Shown one piece after another: positions 20,946 through 31,064 of a stretch of DNA of 64,000 nucleotides; the first letter of the stretch is position 1; every line of letters starts with the position of its first letter. The stretch spans positions 14,448,980 through 14,512,979 of the forward strand of contig OZ020623.1 of NCBI GenBank assembly GCA_963971575.1, given 5' to 3'. The notes under the pieces are model-generated. The model searched no databases. It worked only from the letters and a program-made list of their open reading frames with translations, and was not told the origin of the DNA. Source of the DNA: Liopterus haemorrhoidalis. Its lineage: Eukaryota > Arthropoda > Insecta > Coleoptera > Dytiscidae. Position numbers and translations under genes: made by a program.

Positions 20946-21354
20946 AGACTAATTCAGTAACTCAGTTACTATGATTATAGGAACTAAATCTGTCACTATG
21001 AGCAAGGTCAGTTACTATCATGAATGAAAGTCATTATATTTATTATTTATTTTATTTATTTATTTTATATCGGCCTATTTCTGCAACGAGGCTAATCGCC
21101 GATGCCAAGGGGCGAGCGCCTACACCTGGATGAGGTGTGAATGATTGTGAAATGAGAGTAATGTAAACATATTATTCTCGCCCGAATAATATCACCGACA
21201 GAGAATCGAACTACCAACCACACAATCCGACTGTATTCACCAGTTCAAACTGCTGCGATTTAGTGCGCTCGGCCACTCCGTCGGCGCGAAAGTTATTATA
21301 CTTTTTATAATATTTTATCTTATAGTAACGTTACTACACAGTACATTTTTACAG
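20946..21354. mobile_element. Inverted-repeat element with TTACTATGA words, holding a SINE
   Basis: Ends CAGACTAATTC and the inverted CAGATTAATTCTGTAA bound it, and LINE homology resumes on both sides. Sub-terminal CAGTTACTATGATTATAG repeats recur at 38637-38722. Target duplication is unclear. A SINE occupies 21041-21287, leaving about 160 bp of the element itself. Confidence 0.55.
21041..21287 (-). mobile_element. tRNA-derived SINE with target duplication
   Basis: Reading the minus strand: head GCCGACGGAGTGGCCGAGCG with box A TGGCCGAGCGC, box B GTAGTTCGATTCTC, a body containing CCTCATCCAGGTGTAGGCG, and an ATAAAATAAATAAATAA tail. Flanking direct repeats GAAAGTCATTATA (21026-21038) and GAAAGTTATTATA (21288-21300) differ at one base. 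The head resembles a Ser or Leu tRNA. It is complete from head to tail. Confidence 0.8.
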
Positions 21355-21689
21355 AATTAATCTGATAGTGAAGAATTGTGGAGAAATTAAATTTGAAGAA
21401 GAAACAAGAGAAGGCTCGTTGTGTGAATCATAGCAAGGTTGGAAATGGATGGAGGACGTCTCAGAGAGAAGAAAATATTTGAGACGAAGATTCAACAACA
21501 ATTAGAATACGTATCAGAAAATAATTTAAATAAAATTGTATGTAAACAATATATAGATTTTAAACTAAAGGTATAAATAAAATAACTATCTATCTATCAG
21601 TCCTCCTCTCTCCACGTTTCATGATGGGTGTGGAACCGCGTATTTTAAACAGATTAAAGTGACACCCGCTGTTCTAACAAAATGGCGAA

Positions 21690-22068
21690 TTTTGATTTAA
21701 AATGTGTTGAATTGCAAGGAAGAAGTTACAAATCGACTTAAATCAAAACCTCCAAATAATCCAGATTTTAATGTATTGAATCTTAGCTTTTTCAATTCTA
21801 TACAATCCTTACAACATACAGCTTCACCGAATATAATCTACGAACTGATTGAATGGGTACAAAAAGCATTTATTGCATTAAACAAACCCTTGACAATGAT
21901 TTTCTAACATTGCAAACTTGTCTAGACGCAACCTTGTTAGCAAAAGGAGGGAATTCCTATAGGGTTCCGCACTTTAATAAGGCAAAACTTCATCGTAAGG
22001 GACGATTACAAACAACATTATCATGTTCCATACAAGCTGTGGAGACAGCCACGTCCTTGTTATGTTAA
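21690..22068 (+). pseudogene. Transposase C-terminus, Tc1/mariner superfamily, frameshifted
   Basis: NNPDFNVLNLSFFNSIQSLQ matches a transposase group whose C-terminal catalytic block normally reads PDLNVLDLGFF-x-SIQSLQ. The second frame continues with TLDNDFLTLQTCLDATL and GGNSYRVPHFNKAKLHRKG. The two frames (21704-21907 and 21853-22068) overlap, so one frameshift lies near 21880. The catalytic Asp of LDLGFF is Asn here. The N-terminal DNA-binding part and first catalytic residues are absent. No inverted ends were found. Confidence 0.6.
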
Positions 22069-22074
22069 AACTTT

Positions 22075-22640
22075 TTGTATTATTCTTTATTTTACTAGAT
22101 ATTTGTAACTATTTCATAAATAATATCATTCTAATTAATTAAAATTGTAAATGTATACTTATCATATATAATATATTTATTTCAATATTGATACAGTACA
22201 CTCTTACAAAAAATAATAATAATGATACAATCATATGAAAATAAATATTTCTATCCATAAGGACACACCACAATGAAACAATTTCAGTGCGTGGCAATAA
22301 CATATATACAGACAAATTTTTGAAGTGTACAATTTGATTTAACCTTAACAAAAAACATGAAAAAATACTATCACTCAGTCATTATAATAAGGGAAATATT
22401 TAAGAATTATCCAATACTACTGTGGTATCATCATGATTTAATAAAGAAATCCACTTTTTCTATATTTTTTTATAATTAACAATATTTTATGGCATTAAAT
22501 TTTAAATAGTTATTAAGATTATTACTTAAATATTTTGCTGATAAAAAATTTATAATAACATTTTGATTTCGATAATTTTTACGATATATTTTTGGCACAG
22601 CTTGTGCTTTTGCTTGTGCTTGTGCTTTTGGTATTTTTGC
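22075..22640. other. Unassigned AT-rich sequence
   Basis: Nothing recognisable apart from a short (GTGCTTTTGCTT)-like run at 22600-22625. Confidence 0.35.
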
Positions 22641-22643
22641 ATA

Positions 22644-23488
22644 CGAGGTCTGTTCAAAAAGTATCGCGAATTTTGAATTTCCGCGGGTTACGTATATTCG
22701 ATTTTCGATTTTTTTGTGTCGTTATATTGGTACTCATGTCTCTTACTTATGCCGACAAGTTCGGCCATTTTGAATGTTCAGTTAATTTTTGACAGTTGCT
22801 TTGCTTGCACGTGTTTTGGCTCGTCTTCGATTTTTGCCTATACCAAAAAATTATCAAAGAATCTGTATCAAATTTTATGTGAAAAACAAAATTAAGTGCG
22901 CGGACGCATTCCGAATGTTGACTGTGGCATATGGTGAAGCTACCTTTGACCGAAGCAACGTTTATCGGTGGTACAAAATGTTCTCAGAGGGCCGAGAAGA
23001 TGTGAACGACGAAGAGCGTGCCGGACGCCCGAGCACGTCAACAACAGACGAAAACATTGATGAAGTGAAGAAAATAGTATTGGCCAATCGTCGAATCACC
23101 GTTAGAGAAGTTGCTGAGGACCTAAACCTATCGATTGGCTCGTGCCATTCGATTTTTACCAATGATTTAGGCATTTGACGGGTCGCCGCGAAATTCGCAC
23201 CAAAATTCGTCGGATTTTTTGGCCAAAAACAACACACTAATAATGCCGCAGCCACCGAAAGGACGACGCTACGCTACGAGTGAGGAGATAAAGATGGCAT
23301 CGAAGGAGGAGCTGAACAAGATCACAAAAAATGATTTTTTCAAGTGCTTCGAGGATTGAAAAAAACGTTGGCACAAGTGTATAATATCTGGTGGGGATTA
23401 CTTTGAAGGGGACAAAATAGATATTCATGAATAAATAAATAATTTTAGAAAAAACACAAAATTCGCGATACTTTTTGAACAGACCTTT
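22644..23488 (+). mobile_element. Mariner deletion derivative (845 bp), ends intact
   Basis: Inverted ends AGGTCTGTTCAAAAAGTATC and complement, with CGCGAATTTTG continuing the repeat, are flanked by TA at 22642-22643 and 23489-23490. Both termini needed for mobilisation remain while the catalytic core is gone. Confidence 0.85.
22840..23432 (+). pseudogene. Mariner transposase lacking its catalytic core
   Basis: The N-terminal half reads QRICIKFYVKNKIKCADAF, then YRWYKMFSEGREDVNDEERAG, the GRPSTS linker and the second HTH (ITVREVAEDLNLSIGSCHSIF). After LGI comes TGA where the family has Arg, followed by RVAAKFAPK. The sequence then jumps to the extreme C-terminus: FFKCFED, TGA in place of Trp, KKRWHKCII and GDYFEGD. 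All three catalytic Asp positions lie in the deleted part. The family is the insect mariner type often annotated SETMAR-like. Confidence 0.8.
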
Positions 23489-23547
23489 TAAGTCTGGTGG
23501 GATACGTACGATTTAAAAAGGAAACTAAAGCAGGATTTTATATAATA

Positions 23548-24112
23548 GACCGGGAGCTCATGAAATTTTTGGTCTCCGATTTCATACAGCATGCCTTTTG
23601 GAGGAGAGAATATTTACCCTGTGACAACAAAAAAGGGATGGTACTAAACCCCTGCACGCTTTCCGGTCATAGGGAAAATTGCATTTCCACTTGCACAAAA
23701 TTTTTGTGTTTTTCTCTGACTTAATATTGCTTGCCCTTCTGTCAAAAGAAAGTTATAACAAATTTAAAGTATTTTAATTATAGGCAAGCTGTATGAAAAC
23801 GCGGAAAATCATATTTTTTTATTACAAGATCACATGACCGTTTGAGCCCTTTGGGACCGTCCAAATCGCATGCATATATTTAAAAGACTTTAAATTTGTT
23901 ATAACTTTCTTTTGACAAAAGGGCAAGCAATATTAAATTAGAGAAAACCACAAAAATTTTGTGTTTAAGTGGAAATGCAATTTTTCCTATGACCGGAAAG
24001 CGTGCAGGGGTTTAGTACCATCCCTTTTTTGTTGTCACAGGGTAAATATTCTCTCCTCCAAAAGGCATGCTGTATGAAATCGGAGACCAAAAACTGTCAT
24101 GAGCTCCCGGTC
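23548..24112. mobile_element. Near-palindromic MITE with 7-bp direct flanks
   Basis: Arms of about 225 bp (23548-23772 and 23889-24112) are almost exact inverted copies around a roughly 116-bp spacer. Termini are GACCGGGAGCTCATGA. TATAATA occurs immediately outside both ends (23541-23547 and 24113-24119). It has no ORF of interest. A 7-bp duplication would point away from Tc1/mariner and towards P-like or related groups, but the flanks are AT-rich enough for chance overlap. Confidence 0.75.
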
Positions 24113-24935
24113 TATAATATGTGAACCTACGACAAATTAATACAACTGATTAAAATCTAATATTTGAGATTCACTAAATAAGAGATTTGTTGGGAATCTT
24201 CTACGTTTGTTGTACATTATTTTTACAAACGTTATCTGTAGTACAATTAACTGTTTAGTATGAGTTTTATGTGTTCCACCCCAGGCAAGAATACCATACT
24301 GAATAATAGATTGAACAAGTCCAAAATAAAGGGTTTTTAATTTTACAGAGTTTAGTATAATTCGCAATTTTTTCAAAATGTATAATATACGGAGTAAATT
24401 GTTCGAAATTTTGTCAATATGATGATTCCATCTGAGGTGTTGATCGATTATTACTCCGAGGTATCTTACTTTGTCTGTCCTAGTTAAGGCTGCACTACAG
24501 TTACAGTTATTTGCATCATTACACTCATGTAGTGTAATTGATTCCTCATTAGATTGATTACAACTATTACAGGAAAATGTTATAAAATGTTATTTATTAA
24601 TATTAAGGTATAATTTATTGAAATCTAGCCATTGTCTAATTATTTTCAAATCGAGTGAAGTTGATTTGTAAACTTCTGATCAAGACAGGCCATCTAAATA
24701 TAAAACGTCATCGGCGTAAGAGATAATGCTTGAATGGAAGTTGAGTTCAAAAAGATCATTTACATAAATTAGAAAAAGCAATGGTCCTAAAACTGTACCT
24801 TGTGGCACTCCACATGTAATGATTTTCTTTTTACTCCACTTACCATTCATTAATGTTTGCTGTTCTCTCTCTGTGAGGTAGCTTTCAAGTAAATTTAGAG
24901 GTATGCCTCACCATATATTTCCAGTTTTCGAAGCA

Positions 24936-25889
24936 ATAATAGGGGATACGCATAAAATTTGTATTTCCTTAAAACTACATTATTTTGACATGTTAATGTT
25001 AGTTATGTCACCTAACAAAACAAAAATTACATTTTAATTAATATTATAGCCAAATTTTTGAATTAAAATATTGTAAATTTGAAATAAGCCGACCACGGAG
25101 CGAAGGTTGCCGAGTAAAAACGACTGAGTATGACGTCAAACGATAGGGGTTTCACGTCACAGATACAGCTACAACATAATCTTTACACGTGTGTGTATTG
25201 TATTGTTCGAGAGTTTTGTATTTGTTTTTAAACAATTTTTCACGCATTTATTATTAAAATGGCAGATAAAGATTTTGTTAGGGCTCAGAGTGATAATTTA
25301 CCCAACATTGATGCATTTATGCTCATGGAATATATGAAAAATAATGAATGCTACAGTGCTGAAGAAATGCGTGGTGTCAAAGCAGACCTGTAAGTAATTT
25401 TTATTTTATATTCTATAACTTTATGTAAACAAATGCTGCAACTCTGTAAAATGTAAATATTTATGTAATTTAGATGTCAGAATTTTACTACATTGTTTAC
25501 ATGAAGTTACAAAACGTTAGAGGCATAATTGAAATACTGCAATATAAGTTATCTATTTTAATGTAAAATTTAATTCGGTAAACATGTATAAATTGTTTTT
25601 ATGGAATTAAACTTTATTTTAATTAAAATCACTCTAACTTTACATAACCTATAAAAGTTATACAAACAAATAAGTTCACAACGGACTATGTACGCCGGTA
25701 AGCTAGTAGTGTCATGCGTCAGTTAGAAGGGGTATGACGTCACACGTCGTTTTCGCGCGCTACATAGGTACATTTATGATTTTTTTAAGCCTTCAAATTA
25801 CAAAAAAAAATTAAAAACTGTTTTTTATGTTTATATGAAACAAGAGGAATATAATAAAAAAAAATAAAAAAATCATGCCTATCCTCTAT
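24936..25889 (+). mobile_element. Inverted-repeat element carrying a spliced first exon
   Basis: Its ends are AATAGGGGATACGCAT and the inverted AATAGAGGATAGGCAT, and they interrupt the LINE reverse transcriptase between motifs that belong together. Inside are a GC-richer leader with GACTGAGTATGACGTCAAACG, an ATG exon with GTAAGT donor, and near the far end GTATGACGTCACACGTCG. I do not recognise the superfamily, and the target duplication is ambiguous (AAT/ATT). Confidence 0.6.
25259..25389 (+). CDS. First-exon-like segment, MADKDFVRAQ start, GTAAGT donor
   Basis: ATG at 25259 opens 43 codons plus two bases, including NLPNIDAFMLMEYMKNNECY and SAEEMRGVKAD, and stops at CT|GTAAGT, a consensus splice donor. 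Codon use is balanced and acidic residues are spaced as in a folded protein. From memory the N-terminus resembles multi-copy insect proteins with a SWIM zinc finger and a YqaJ-like nuclease, but I cannot verify this. No acceptor or second exon is found before the element ends, so it is either a captured host exon or the remnant of the element's own gene. Confidence 0.5.
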
Positions 25890-25969
25890 TGATGATTAAC
25901 TGTATCAAATGCTTTCGCCAAGTCCATCATATTTTCGAACGGAAGAATACTCCTTCCGTTCTATATTGT

Positions 25970-26730
25970 TTATGTGAAAATATAGTCTCAAAATAATATA
26001 ATCTCTAAATTTCTAAACATTTTTTCACTTTTTGGTCAAGTTCATCCTGTTTTACGGTATTAATATCAATCGGTTATTGTTATCAAAAATTAGATCCCGA
26101 TGTGATCACATTAAGGGGCGTGCACTATTTTTAAGTTTTAGTAAAAACAATCTATAAAAGAAGCCTAATAAAATACATACATGCGTCATTAAATAATAAG
26201 ATTAGGAAAAGAATTATTATGTTAAAAATTTTTGCTAGACTTTCTTTCGTTTCCGGTACAATAGATTTTAGTTTTAGTACGAACTACAGAACCCATTTTC
26301 TGGAAAAGTTATAAAAATCTCATGTACGTTCCTTGTACGCCCATAAAAATAGCAATAGAGTTTTTTACGTCCTCTCCATAGAGGATAAGAAACAAACCCC
26401 TAGTAAAACTTTAATTCAATATTACATTTTTCACTTGCATTGCTATTTGATAGAAAATCTCGTCATAAAATGAATCTTTAAGACCATAAAAATGTTTTTT
26501 TCCAGCATTCACATATCGTTTTCTTTTTATGAAATCTGAATAAAATGGGCTTATGGAGAAACCGAACAACACCTGGCTATGTCGTTCAGCGCATACGGTT
26601 CATACGAGGCCTTTATGTCGATTTAACACAAATACGGGGTATGTATACTTGAAACAGAGGCGGAACTATACCGTACGTAGAACGGATTTAAAAAATTACG
26701 GCCAGTACACTACATTTTTAATTTCTTCTT
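25970..26730. other. Unassigned sequence
   Basis: No coding similarity or element ends. A GC-richer block at 26540-26700 has a 72-codon open frame without recognisable features. Confidence 0.35.
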
Positions 26731-26897
26731 CTACCAGGGTTACCTTTTATGTTTTTACAAACGACAACTAGATTGCAATATTGAAATGTGTCATTATAAT
26801 ATTCGTAAATTTTGACATTTTTTATTGTGAAAGCATTGGCAGCTTGACCGCGCAATTTGTAGACAGTGAGGGTTTAAAAAAATAATATTTTGAAGGA

Positions 26898-28763
26898 ATG
26901 GATATTACTCGTGAAGTTTTTCGTTGGATGATTTTTTACGATTTTAGTAAATTCATATCTCTACAACAATGCATAGATTCGTTTCGTTCAACTTTTGGTA
27001 ATGAAGAACCATCAGAAAAGACTGTTTACAATTGGTTTGCAGAATTTCGTCGTGGTAGTGCGTCCATCAGTGATGAATCTCGTGAAGGTCGATCAAAATC
27101 GATTGTGATTCAAAAAAACATCGATGCTGTGCGCTAAATGATTGAAGAAGATCGGCATGTGACTTACCGTGAGATAGAGGCATCCTTTGGCATATTGCAA
27201 ACTGCAATACATTCGATTTTGCATAAACATTTAGCTGTGAAAAAGATCTATTCCCGATGGATTCCGCATAAATTGACCGAAGCTCAAAAAAAGGCTCGTG
27301 TTGATTGGTGTAAGGGAATGCTAAAATAATTAAACCTAGGCACTGCGAAATCCGTATACAACATCGTTACAGGAAACGAAATTTGGATTTATTCAGAAGA
27401 ACCGGAAACTAAGCAACAATCTACTGTTTGGGTCTTCCAAGATGAACCGAAACCCACAAAAGTTGTTCGTTCAAGAAGCACTTCCAAGAAAATTATCGCT
27501 TGTTTCTTCGGTTGTACTGAATATGTCGCAACCATTCCTTTAGAGGATCGGAGAACAGTTAATGTTGAATGGTATTCAACAATTTTTTTTGCAAGAAATC
27601 ATAGACAAAATCAGGCAAAACAACCAAAAAAGTCGCATCATTCTTCATCGTGACAATGCAAGCTCCCACACAGCACGTCAAACAATTGATTATTTGAAAG
27701 AGAAAAACATCGAATTATTGTCTCATTGCCCATTCACGTGATTTATCCCCTTACGCTTTTTTTTTTTGTTTCCCAATGTCAAACAAAAAATTGATGTGAA
27801 GTGTGAATTTTCACACTTTTCAGGGTTTTGCAGGTATTTAGTAAGTGAATGATGATTATTTGGGATGCCAAAACAAATTTTATATTATTATTATTTTTTT
27901 TTTTTATTTTAATTCGAACTCCTAATACTATTATTTAGGTACCTAAATATATGCAGTTTTTTTTTATATATAGCCAGGTTCTTTAAGATTTTGAAAATTG
28001 CGCCTATGGCTTTCATTGGTTGTTATAAGCTCCGCCCCTCTGATTTCGTGTACATTGAAACAGAATTTAATTATTATTTCAACAATTTCCACTGGTTATT
28101 AAATTTACGCTTTTAAAAATTAAATGCAATATTTGCCAAAATATAACTAGAATTTTGAAAAAATAATTTAAACATAAAAATGCAAAAAAAAATATTGTCT
28201 CTTCTCGTGGGGATCGAACTGACTTACTTGGGTGAAAAAGCCAGCGCAAGTACTACTACACCAAGATAAGCCTTCCATTCGAGCGTGTAACAAAGCTATA
28301 ACTTGTGTACATTATTAGCCAAAAAACACAAAAAATTCGTTTTTTTCCAAAAACATAATCTGATCAAAAATTCCTGTTGAACTATTCCGGTTCACACCAA
28401 TGTACATTACTTAGAATTTTTCCAGAGTTTTAGTTTAAACCATCTGGGCTACAGGGTGTGGGACAAAAATTTTTTTGCACAATTTTAGCAAAAATCGCTT
28501 CAAAATAATTTATTTTGCAAAAATAAAAATTTGATCGTTAATCCACGTACCAAGGGCTTTCATTTGATACCCTACTCAGAATTATAAAAAAATATTTTTA
28601 TTTTCGATGAGCACATATTTGTTTATATTTTTAGGGGGATATGTTTTTTAGATGTTTTAGTATTTTTCCTATGTGCTGGTCAAAGAGTTGTATAAGCATG
28701 CCTAATTTCAACTCTCTAGGTTTAGCCGTTTGGCTACAATTTTTACCGAACAGACAGACAGAC

Positions 28764-28811
<48 letters not shown>

Positions 28812-29021
28812 GACAAAATGACGGTATAAGGGTTTTTTGCTCATACCTAGAAAACCCTAAAAATGCGTCGACAGCGATTTTCATCACCTCAAGAACTGTT
28901 AACGCCGTTGAAAACCATGTTTTTAAGATACCAACTTCAGAGTGGAAAAAATGTTTCGAGTATTGGTTTGAACGCATGCAAAAGTGTATAAGTCTTAAAG
29001 GCGAAAAATGTGAAAAGCAAT
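26898..29021 (+). pseudogene. Mariner transposase, decayed and interrupted
   Basis: The N-terminal HTH region (VYNWFAEFRRG) and second HTH (VTYREIEASFGILQTAIHSIL) are followed by IPHKLTEAQKKARVDWC. The first catalytic motif is TGNEIWIY, Asn in place of Asp. RDNASSHTARQTIDYLKEKN carries the second Asp. The third motif reads DLSPYAFF, Ala in place of Asp. Stops occur after AVR and GMLK, and frameshifts lie near 27570 and 27735. After the family A insert the C-terminus resumes with IPTSEWKKCFEYWFERMQKC and ends GEKCEKQ. Inactive on several counts. Confidence 0.8.
27780..28861 (+). repeat. Dispersed repeat family A, second near-complete copy
   Basis: It has the same order as 19692-20838: AAAAAATTGATGTGAAGTG, hairpin GTGTGAATTTTCACAC (one arm mismatched downstream), CAGGGTTTTGCAGGTATTT, the tRNA-like segment near 28195-28285, the body, (CAGA)n at 28749-28811 and CCTAGAAAACCCTAAAA. 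Mariner coding sequence flanks it on both sides, which gives good outer boundaries within about ten bases. Confidence 0.65.
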
Positions 29022-29099
29022 AAAATAGTTAGTTCCAAAAAAAAAATTTTTTTTTCTTAGTTTTTGTATAAACTTAAAAAGTAGCACTCCTATCACAAT

Positions 29100-29520
29100 A
29101 TTGCAACGCATTTTTTTAAGACTTATTTAATTTTGTATAGTATAAAAAAATTTGACAAGTTTTCCCAAAGGGTTTTCGATATTTTTTAATGATTTTGGAG
29201 CCATATTAACGAGCCGCCAATGATTCCTAATATCCAAATATCACCCCTATTTCACTAGAGCATAAAAGCAGAAATCATATCTTCCCCTATTACAGTTTTA
29301 AGCAAGTAATGCCTATATTGATTAAATATAATGAGATTTTTATGCGTCTATAAAAAAATGGTTTATTTTTTAAAATGTCGAAAGCTGCTTTTTACAACGT
29401 TTTTTATATGATGTCATTACTGCACTAGATCAAGCACAGACTTGCGTAATTAATTATTTGATAATTCAAAGAATATTTACTTGAGCAAAGAATAATATAA
29501 CTAACATGAACCATGCATAT
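29100..29520. other. Unassigned AT-rich sequence
   Basis: Nothing recognisable. Confidence 0.35.
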
Positions 29521-29524
29521 AGAT

Positions 29525-29768
29525 CAGCGGTTCTTCACCGGTGGTCTTAACCCCCAGAGGGGTCCCGAAAAGATTTAGGGGGTCCCGAAATTAAAAGAAA
29601 ATATTTATTTTTTATCAGATTTTGTTTTTAAAATTACAATAAATTTAATTATTAATCAATAAATTATTAAGAACATTTAAAATATTATTTCAATTTTTTT
29701 TTTGGGTTTCAGTAAATATTTTAGGCTAGTTGGGGGTGTCCCGAGTATAAAAAGGTAAAGAACCGCTG
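29525..29768. mobile_element. hAT MITE
   Basis: Inverted ends CAGCGGTTCTTCACC and the complement of CAGCGGTTCTTTACC, the well-known hAT-type terminus. Flanks ATATAGAT and ATATATAC match at 6 of 8 positions, a decayed 8-bp duplication. GGGGTCCCGA words lie just inside both ends. It is 244 bp and non-coding. Confidence 0.75.
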
Positions 29769-29974
29769 ATATATACTTATAGACTTATAAAACATCTACT
29801 AGCGACTGCCGAGCATAGGTATTTCAGTGTCTTTTGAACTATGGAGACTGCGCGCACACGTATTATACTGTAAAAAGCGAATTGTCACTTGTCGGTGTGA
29901 ACTCAGTTTTTAGTATTATTTTTGTTAAAGAAGTAATAAGGTAGATGAACATGTACATTTTAGTTTTAGAGTGT

Positions 29975-30675
29975 CCCCCCATAACTCACCAAATATTCAT
30001 CTAATTAAAAAAAAATGTTTGTTTTATTACTATAAACAATTTTTGTTGCATATATTTTGCTGTTAAGTCAATAATAAAAGAGATATTTTAAGTTTTTACG
30101 TGCCCGACCTTAATATGTAAGGGGCAAATATTGTAATCGCGAAAATTTTCGATGTCGAGATTTTGACTGATGACCACGTTTCATGATCCAGGGAATCCAA
30201 AAAACCTATTTTCGAACTGCCGTCCGTATGTGTGTGTGTCTGTGTGTGTGTGTGTCTGTGTGTGTGTGTGTGTCTGTGTGTCTGTGTGTCTGTGTGTGTG
30301 TCTGTATGTATGCACGATAACTCAAGAACGGTTCAACTTAGAGAATTCGTTTTGGTACTAAAAAATTCTTCTATTAAATGGGAAGAACCCTATTGTTTTT
30401 TATAAAGATCGTTTGAATAGAAATGGGAGTTTACTCGTGTCGATTTTAAGATTTTTGCGAATATTTAGCAACAGAAAAATATTTCGAAAAAATTTATTGA
30501 ACAAAAGTTACTATAAATGCAATAACTAATAACTTTTATTTGAGACGTTTTTTGATAAAACGAAAAAATTTGAAATTTTTTTGTAAAATTATTTAAAATC
30601 TTTCCAAGTCTCAATTATTTCATATTTATATGTAACGTTTCCATGGTCATGATAATTAATTCGTAACAAGTAAAC
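29975..30675 (+). repeat. Dispersed repeat family B, copy 1
   Basis: Shares with 61200-61740 the blocks TTACTCGTGTCGATTTTAAG-like, TTTTTGCGAATATTT, AATAACTAATAACTTTTATT and GTAACGTTTCCATGGTCATG, and with 43380-43660 the blocks CATAACTC-CCAAATATT and TTTGCTGTTAAGTCAATAAT. It contains a simple-sequence tract in the same place as the (TCTG)n of the 61-kb copy. It has no protein. Ends are not defined. Confidence 0.6.
30224..30310. repeat. (TGTG/TCTG)n simple-sequence tract
   Basis: Alternating TG with interspersed TCTG, about 85 bases, inside family B. The frame it opens (CVCVCV...) is not a gene. Confidence 0.95.
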
Positions 30676-30863
30676 CAAGCCTTGGACAAAAATTTGTATA
30701 GAACATAATTTGATGTATTTTAGAAGATTTATCTAAATATTTAAAAAAAAAAATATTTTTTTTTTTGGAGGGCAAATCTAGCGGAAGTTTCCCTTCGCCA
30801 CTGGTTTAATAAAGTTTTAATACCGAAAATACACCATAAAAAAAAATTAAACGGCTTATAGCT

Positions 30864-31060
30864 AGGGTGACCAGATTTCAGTGAAGGGAAACCGGGACAC
30901 AAGAAAAAAAAAGAAGGTCTTTGTTTCCTCCCCAAGATCCAAGTGAAGAGCAAAAAAAAAGGTCCGCACCTCCCCCAAATTCAAAGGAAAGAGCAAAAAG
31001 AGTCCTCACCTCAAAAACCGGGACAATCGGGCGTCCCGAGAACATTTTTCGGGACCCTAC
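30864..31060. mobile_element. Possible short inverted-repeat element (CCGGGAC words)
   Basis: Begins AGGGTGACCAGATTTC and ends CGGGACCCT. Inside are AACCGGGACAC and CCGGGACAATCGGGCGTCCC, the kind of sub-terminal words seen in widespread animal MITEs with GGTGACCAGAT termini. The right terminus is degenerate and no target duplication is evident. Confidence 0.35.
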
Positions 31061-31064
31061 TTAT

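Larger units (their letters stand above)
19330..21597 (+). pseudogene. R1/I-like LINE C-terminal region, split by two insertions
   Basis: Three blocks belong together. 19330-19694 encodes VVSVLDRKRE, then KKRKRFEHNGYSTKEISRMW and ERSERLKNSRYNSKYKK. 20836-20945 continues with KVIAGFRCGNEYWG and MCRMCREERAETLEHV, the cysteine-rich C-terminal motif of such LINEs. 21358-21597 continues with ENCGEIKFEEETREGSLC and GWKWMEDVSERRKYLRR and ends in an ACTATCTATC tail. Between them are the family A element 19692-20838 and the inverted-repeat element 20946-21354. No RT domain is present, so this is a 5'-truncated copy. A related fragment is at 31850-32356. Confidence 0.7.
24130..25965 (-). pseudogene. 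Jockey/CR1-like LINE reverse transcriptase fragment, split
   Basis: The upstream block (25890-25965) encodes MMDLAKAFDTVNH, the RT motif with the first catalytic Asp. After the 950-bp insertion at 24936-25889 the frame resumes with PLNLLESYLTEREQ, CGVPQGTVLGPLLFLIYVND, SYADDVLYLDG (YADD active site), RYLGVIIDQHLRWNHHI and ends with LYFGLVQSIIQYGILAWGG. A premature stop follows YLDGLS and one small frameshift lies near 24910. No endonuclease domain or 3' tail is seen, so it is a fragment truncated at both ends. Confidence 0.75.
26734..29090 (+). mobile_element. Mariner (DD34D type) split by a family A element
   Basis: Inverted ends: left CCAGGGTTACCTTTTATG, right complement of GGAGTGCTACTTTTTAAG, with TTTWTACAAA continuing on both; TA flanks at 26732-26733 and 29091-29092. 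Homology to the transposase stops at about 27778 and resumes at about 28862. Without the insert the element is about 1.27 kb, a normal mariner length. Confidence 0.8.

Noticed and set aside
28631..29023. Small proteins with SVCLSVCLS or QTDRQTDRQ repeats
   Set aside because: These are translations of the (CAGA)n tract of family A; the same happens at 20581-20791 and 61184-61393.
30170..30361. Open frame with CVCVCV run
   Set aside because: Simple-sequence (TG)n translation.
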